From an uncultured Rikenellaceae bacterium (lineage in GTDB: Bacteria; Bacteroidota; Bacteroidia; Bacteroidales; Rikenellaceae), in the NCBI GenBank assembly GCA_947176715.1, contig CAMWRR010000112.1, positions 1-6,389 of the forward strand: DNA of 6,389 nt, written 5' to 3'. The position numbers and the translations under genes are program-made. Below the pieces are notes generated by a model. That model was not told where the DNA came from. It saw nothing but the letters and a program-made list of their open reading frames with translations, and searched no databases. Shown here piece by piece: positions 5,196 through 6,389 of the stretch (the first letter of the stretch is position 1; each line of letters starts with the position of its first letter).

Positions 5196-6389
5196 CTACT
5201 CGTGCAGAGGTTTGACCTCGCCCGAAACGATGTCGCCCACATGTGCCGTAAACTCGGCGAGTGTCATGGAGCCTTTGTCGCCCTCGCCTTGCTGACGTAC
5301 CGATACGGTGCCATCCGCGGCCTCTTTCTCGCCCACTATGAGCAAGAAGGGTATGCGCTTAAGCTCGTTATCGCGTATCTTGCGGCCTATCTTCTCGTTA
5401 CGCTCGTCTACCACGGCGCGTATGTCGCACATGTTGAGCTTGCGAGCCACATCGTCGGCATAGTCGTTGTATTTGTCCGAGATAGGGAGCACCACCACCT
5501 GATCGGGAGCCAGCCACAAGGGGAACTTGCCGCCGGTATGCTCCAGCAACACGGCCACGAAACGCTCCATAGAGCCGAATGGCGCACGGTGTATCATGAT
5601 GGGACGGTGCTGTTTGTCGTCGGCGCCGGTGTAGGTAAGGTCGAAACGCTCGGGCAGGTTGTAGTCCACCTGTATGGTGCCGAGCTGCCACTTGCGGCCT
5701 ATCGCATCCCTTACCATGAAGTCGAGCTTGGGACCGTAGAATGCCGCCTCGCCGTACTCCACTACCGTCTCGAGCCCCTTCTCTGCCGCCGCCTCTATGA
5801 TTGCGGTCTCGGCCTTGTTCCAGTTCTCGTCGGTGCCTATGTACTTCTCCGTGTTGTTCTTATCGCGCAGAGAGACCTGTGCGATGAACTTGTCGAAGCT
5901 GAGAGTCTTGAATACATAGAGAATGATGTCTATCACCTTCATGAACTCCTCCTTGAGCTGGTCGGGACGCACGAAGAGGTGGGCATCGTCCTGAGTGAAG
6001 CCCCTCACGCGAGTCAGACCGTGAAGCTCGCCGCTCTGCTCGTAGCGGTAGACGGTACCGAACTCGGCGAAACGCACGGGCAGATCCTTATACGAACGCG
6101 GCTTGCTACGGTATATCTCGCAGTGGTGCGGGCAGTTCATGGGCTTCAGCAGAAACTCCTCGCCCTCGTCCGGGGTGTGTATCGGCTGGAAAGAGTCCTT
6201 GCCGTACTTGGCGTAGTGACCGGAGGTGACGTATAGGTCTTTCATACCTATGTGCGGGGTTATAACCTGCTGATAGCCGTATTGTTTCTGTACGTTTTTG
6301 AGGAAATTCTCAAGACGCTCCCTCAGTGCGGCGCCTTTGGGGAGCCACAGAGGCAGACCCTGACCCACGCGCGGAGAGAAGCAGAAGAG
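5196..6389 (-). CDS. thrS: Threonyl-tRNA synthetase, C-terminal part
   Basis: ThrS attaches threonine to tRNA-Thr with ATP in the cytoplasm. The frame stays open to the window edge, and 397 residues are visible of an expected 640-650 or so. The TGS and editing domains therefore lie beyond 6389. Numbering from the first visible codon, the class II core contains GQGLPLWLPKG at about 9-19 and motif 1 around VITPHIG. Motif 2 is FGTVYRYEQSGELHGLTRVRG at about 110-130, and motif 3 is APFGSMERF at about 269-277. The three Zn ligands that recognise threonine are present: Cys86 (NCPHH), His137 (DDAHLF) and His267 (IHRAPF), corresponding to E. coli Cys334, His385 and His511. The anticodon-binding domain runs from about 297 to the end. 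A GTG at 6368 is internal, not a start. Its terminator separates it from infC. Confidence 0.97.
   Translation of the reverse strand, partial: LFCFSPRVGQGLPLWLPKGAALRERLENFLKNVQKQYGYQQVITPHIGMKDLYVTSGHYAKYGKDSFQPIHTPDEGEEFLLKPMNCPHHCEIYRSKPRSYKDLPVRFAEFGTVYRYEQSGELHGLTRVRGFTQDDAHLFVRPDQLKEEFMKVIDIILYVFKTLSFDKFIAQVSLRDKNNTEKYIGTDENWNKAETAIIEAAAEKGLETVVEYGEAAFYGPKLDFMVRDAIGRKWQLGTIQVDYNLPERFDLTYTGADDKQHRPIMIHRAPFGSMERFVAVLLEHTGGKFPLWLAPDQVVVLPISDKYNDYADDVARKLNMCDIRAVVDERNEKIGRKIRDNELKRIPFLLIVGEKEAADGTVSVRQQGEGDKGSMTLAEFTAHVGDIVSGEVKPLHE

Noticed and set aside
5202..6236. Long forward open frame of 344 codons opposite thrS
   Set aside because: It is the antisense shadow of a clearly conserved synthetase; its sequence has no recognisable motif and its composition follows the thrS codon pattern.
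5196..6368. GTG at 6368 as a complete thrS start
   Set aside because: The frame is open to the window edge with synthetase-like sequence, and the TGS and editing domains would be missing; the gene is cut by the window.

Overview
The window reads as housekeeping chromosome from a Bacteroidota bacterium, most likely order Bacteroidales; family is not resolved. The support is: a match to the Bacteroidetes-type sigma promoter (TTTG, 19 bases, TAnnTTTG) in front of the tRNA; A-rich starts without a Shine-Dalgarno sequence for ligA and the ferredoxin gene; and protein sequences of Bacteroidales character. Coding DNA is fairly GC-rich, yet Ile is written mostly as ATA in ligA.

Layout, left to right. 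Positions 1-190 are intergenic, with a possible dispersed repeat at the left edge and a weak ligA promoter candidate. A forward two-gene operon follows: ligA (NAD+-dependent DNA ligase, complete) and a YgjP/DUF45-type zinc metallohydrolase whose start overlaps the ligA stop by one base. It ends in a CCGG-rich set of overlapping hairpins. From there on every gene is on the minus strand. tRNA-Asp(GTC) has its own promoter and intrinsic terminator. Next is a flavodoxin-like/2x[4Fe-4S] ferredoxin (EFR1-like). Then come infC (translation initiation factor IF-3) and the C-terminal two thirds of thrS (threonyl-tRNA synthetase), which runs off the right edge.

thrS and infC are neighbours as in the widespread thrS-infC-rpmI-rplT cluster, but here a strong terminator follows thrS and infC has its own promoter-like element and structured leader. 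rpmI and rplT are absent downstream of infC; a 25-bp tandem duplication, an inverted repeat and the ferredoxin gene lie there instead. infC has no ATG, GTG or TTG in the right place and almost certainly starts at ATT at 4937, behind a strong AAGGAGG. This matches the autoregulated AUU start known from E. coli infC, and the strong Shine-Dalgarno is unusual for this phylum.

I see no mobile element, CRISPR array, defence system or clearly new multi-gene system. The best leads are regulatory: the infC start and leader, the loss of the usual infC neighbours, and the duplication across the infC stop codon.
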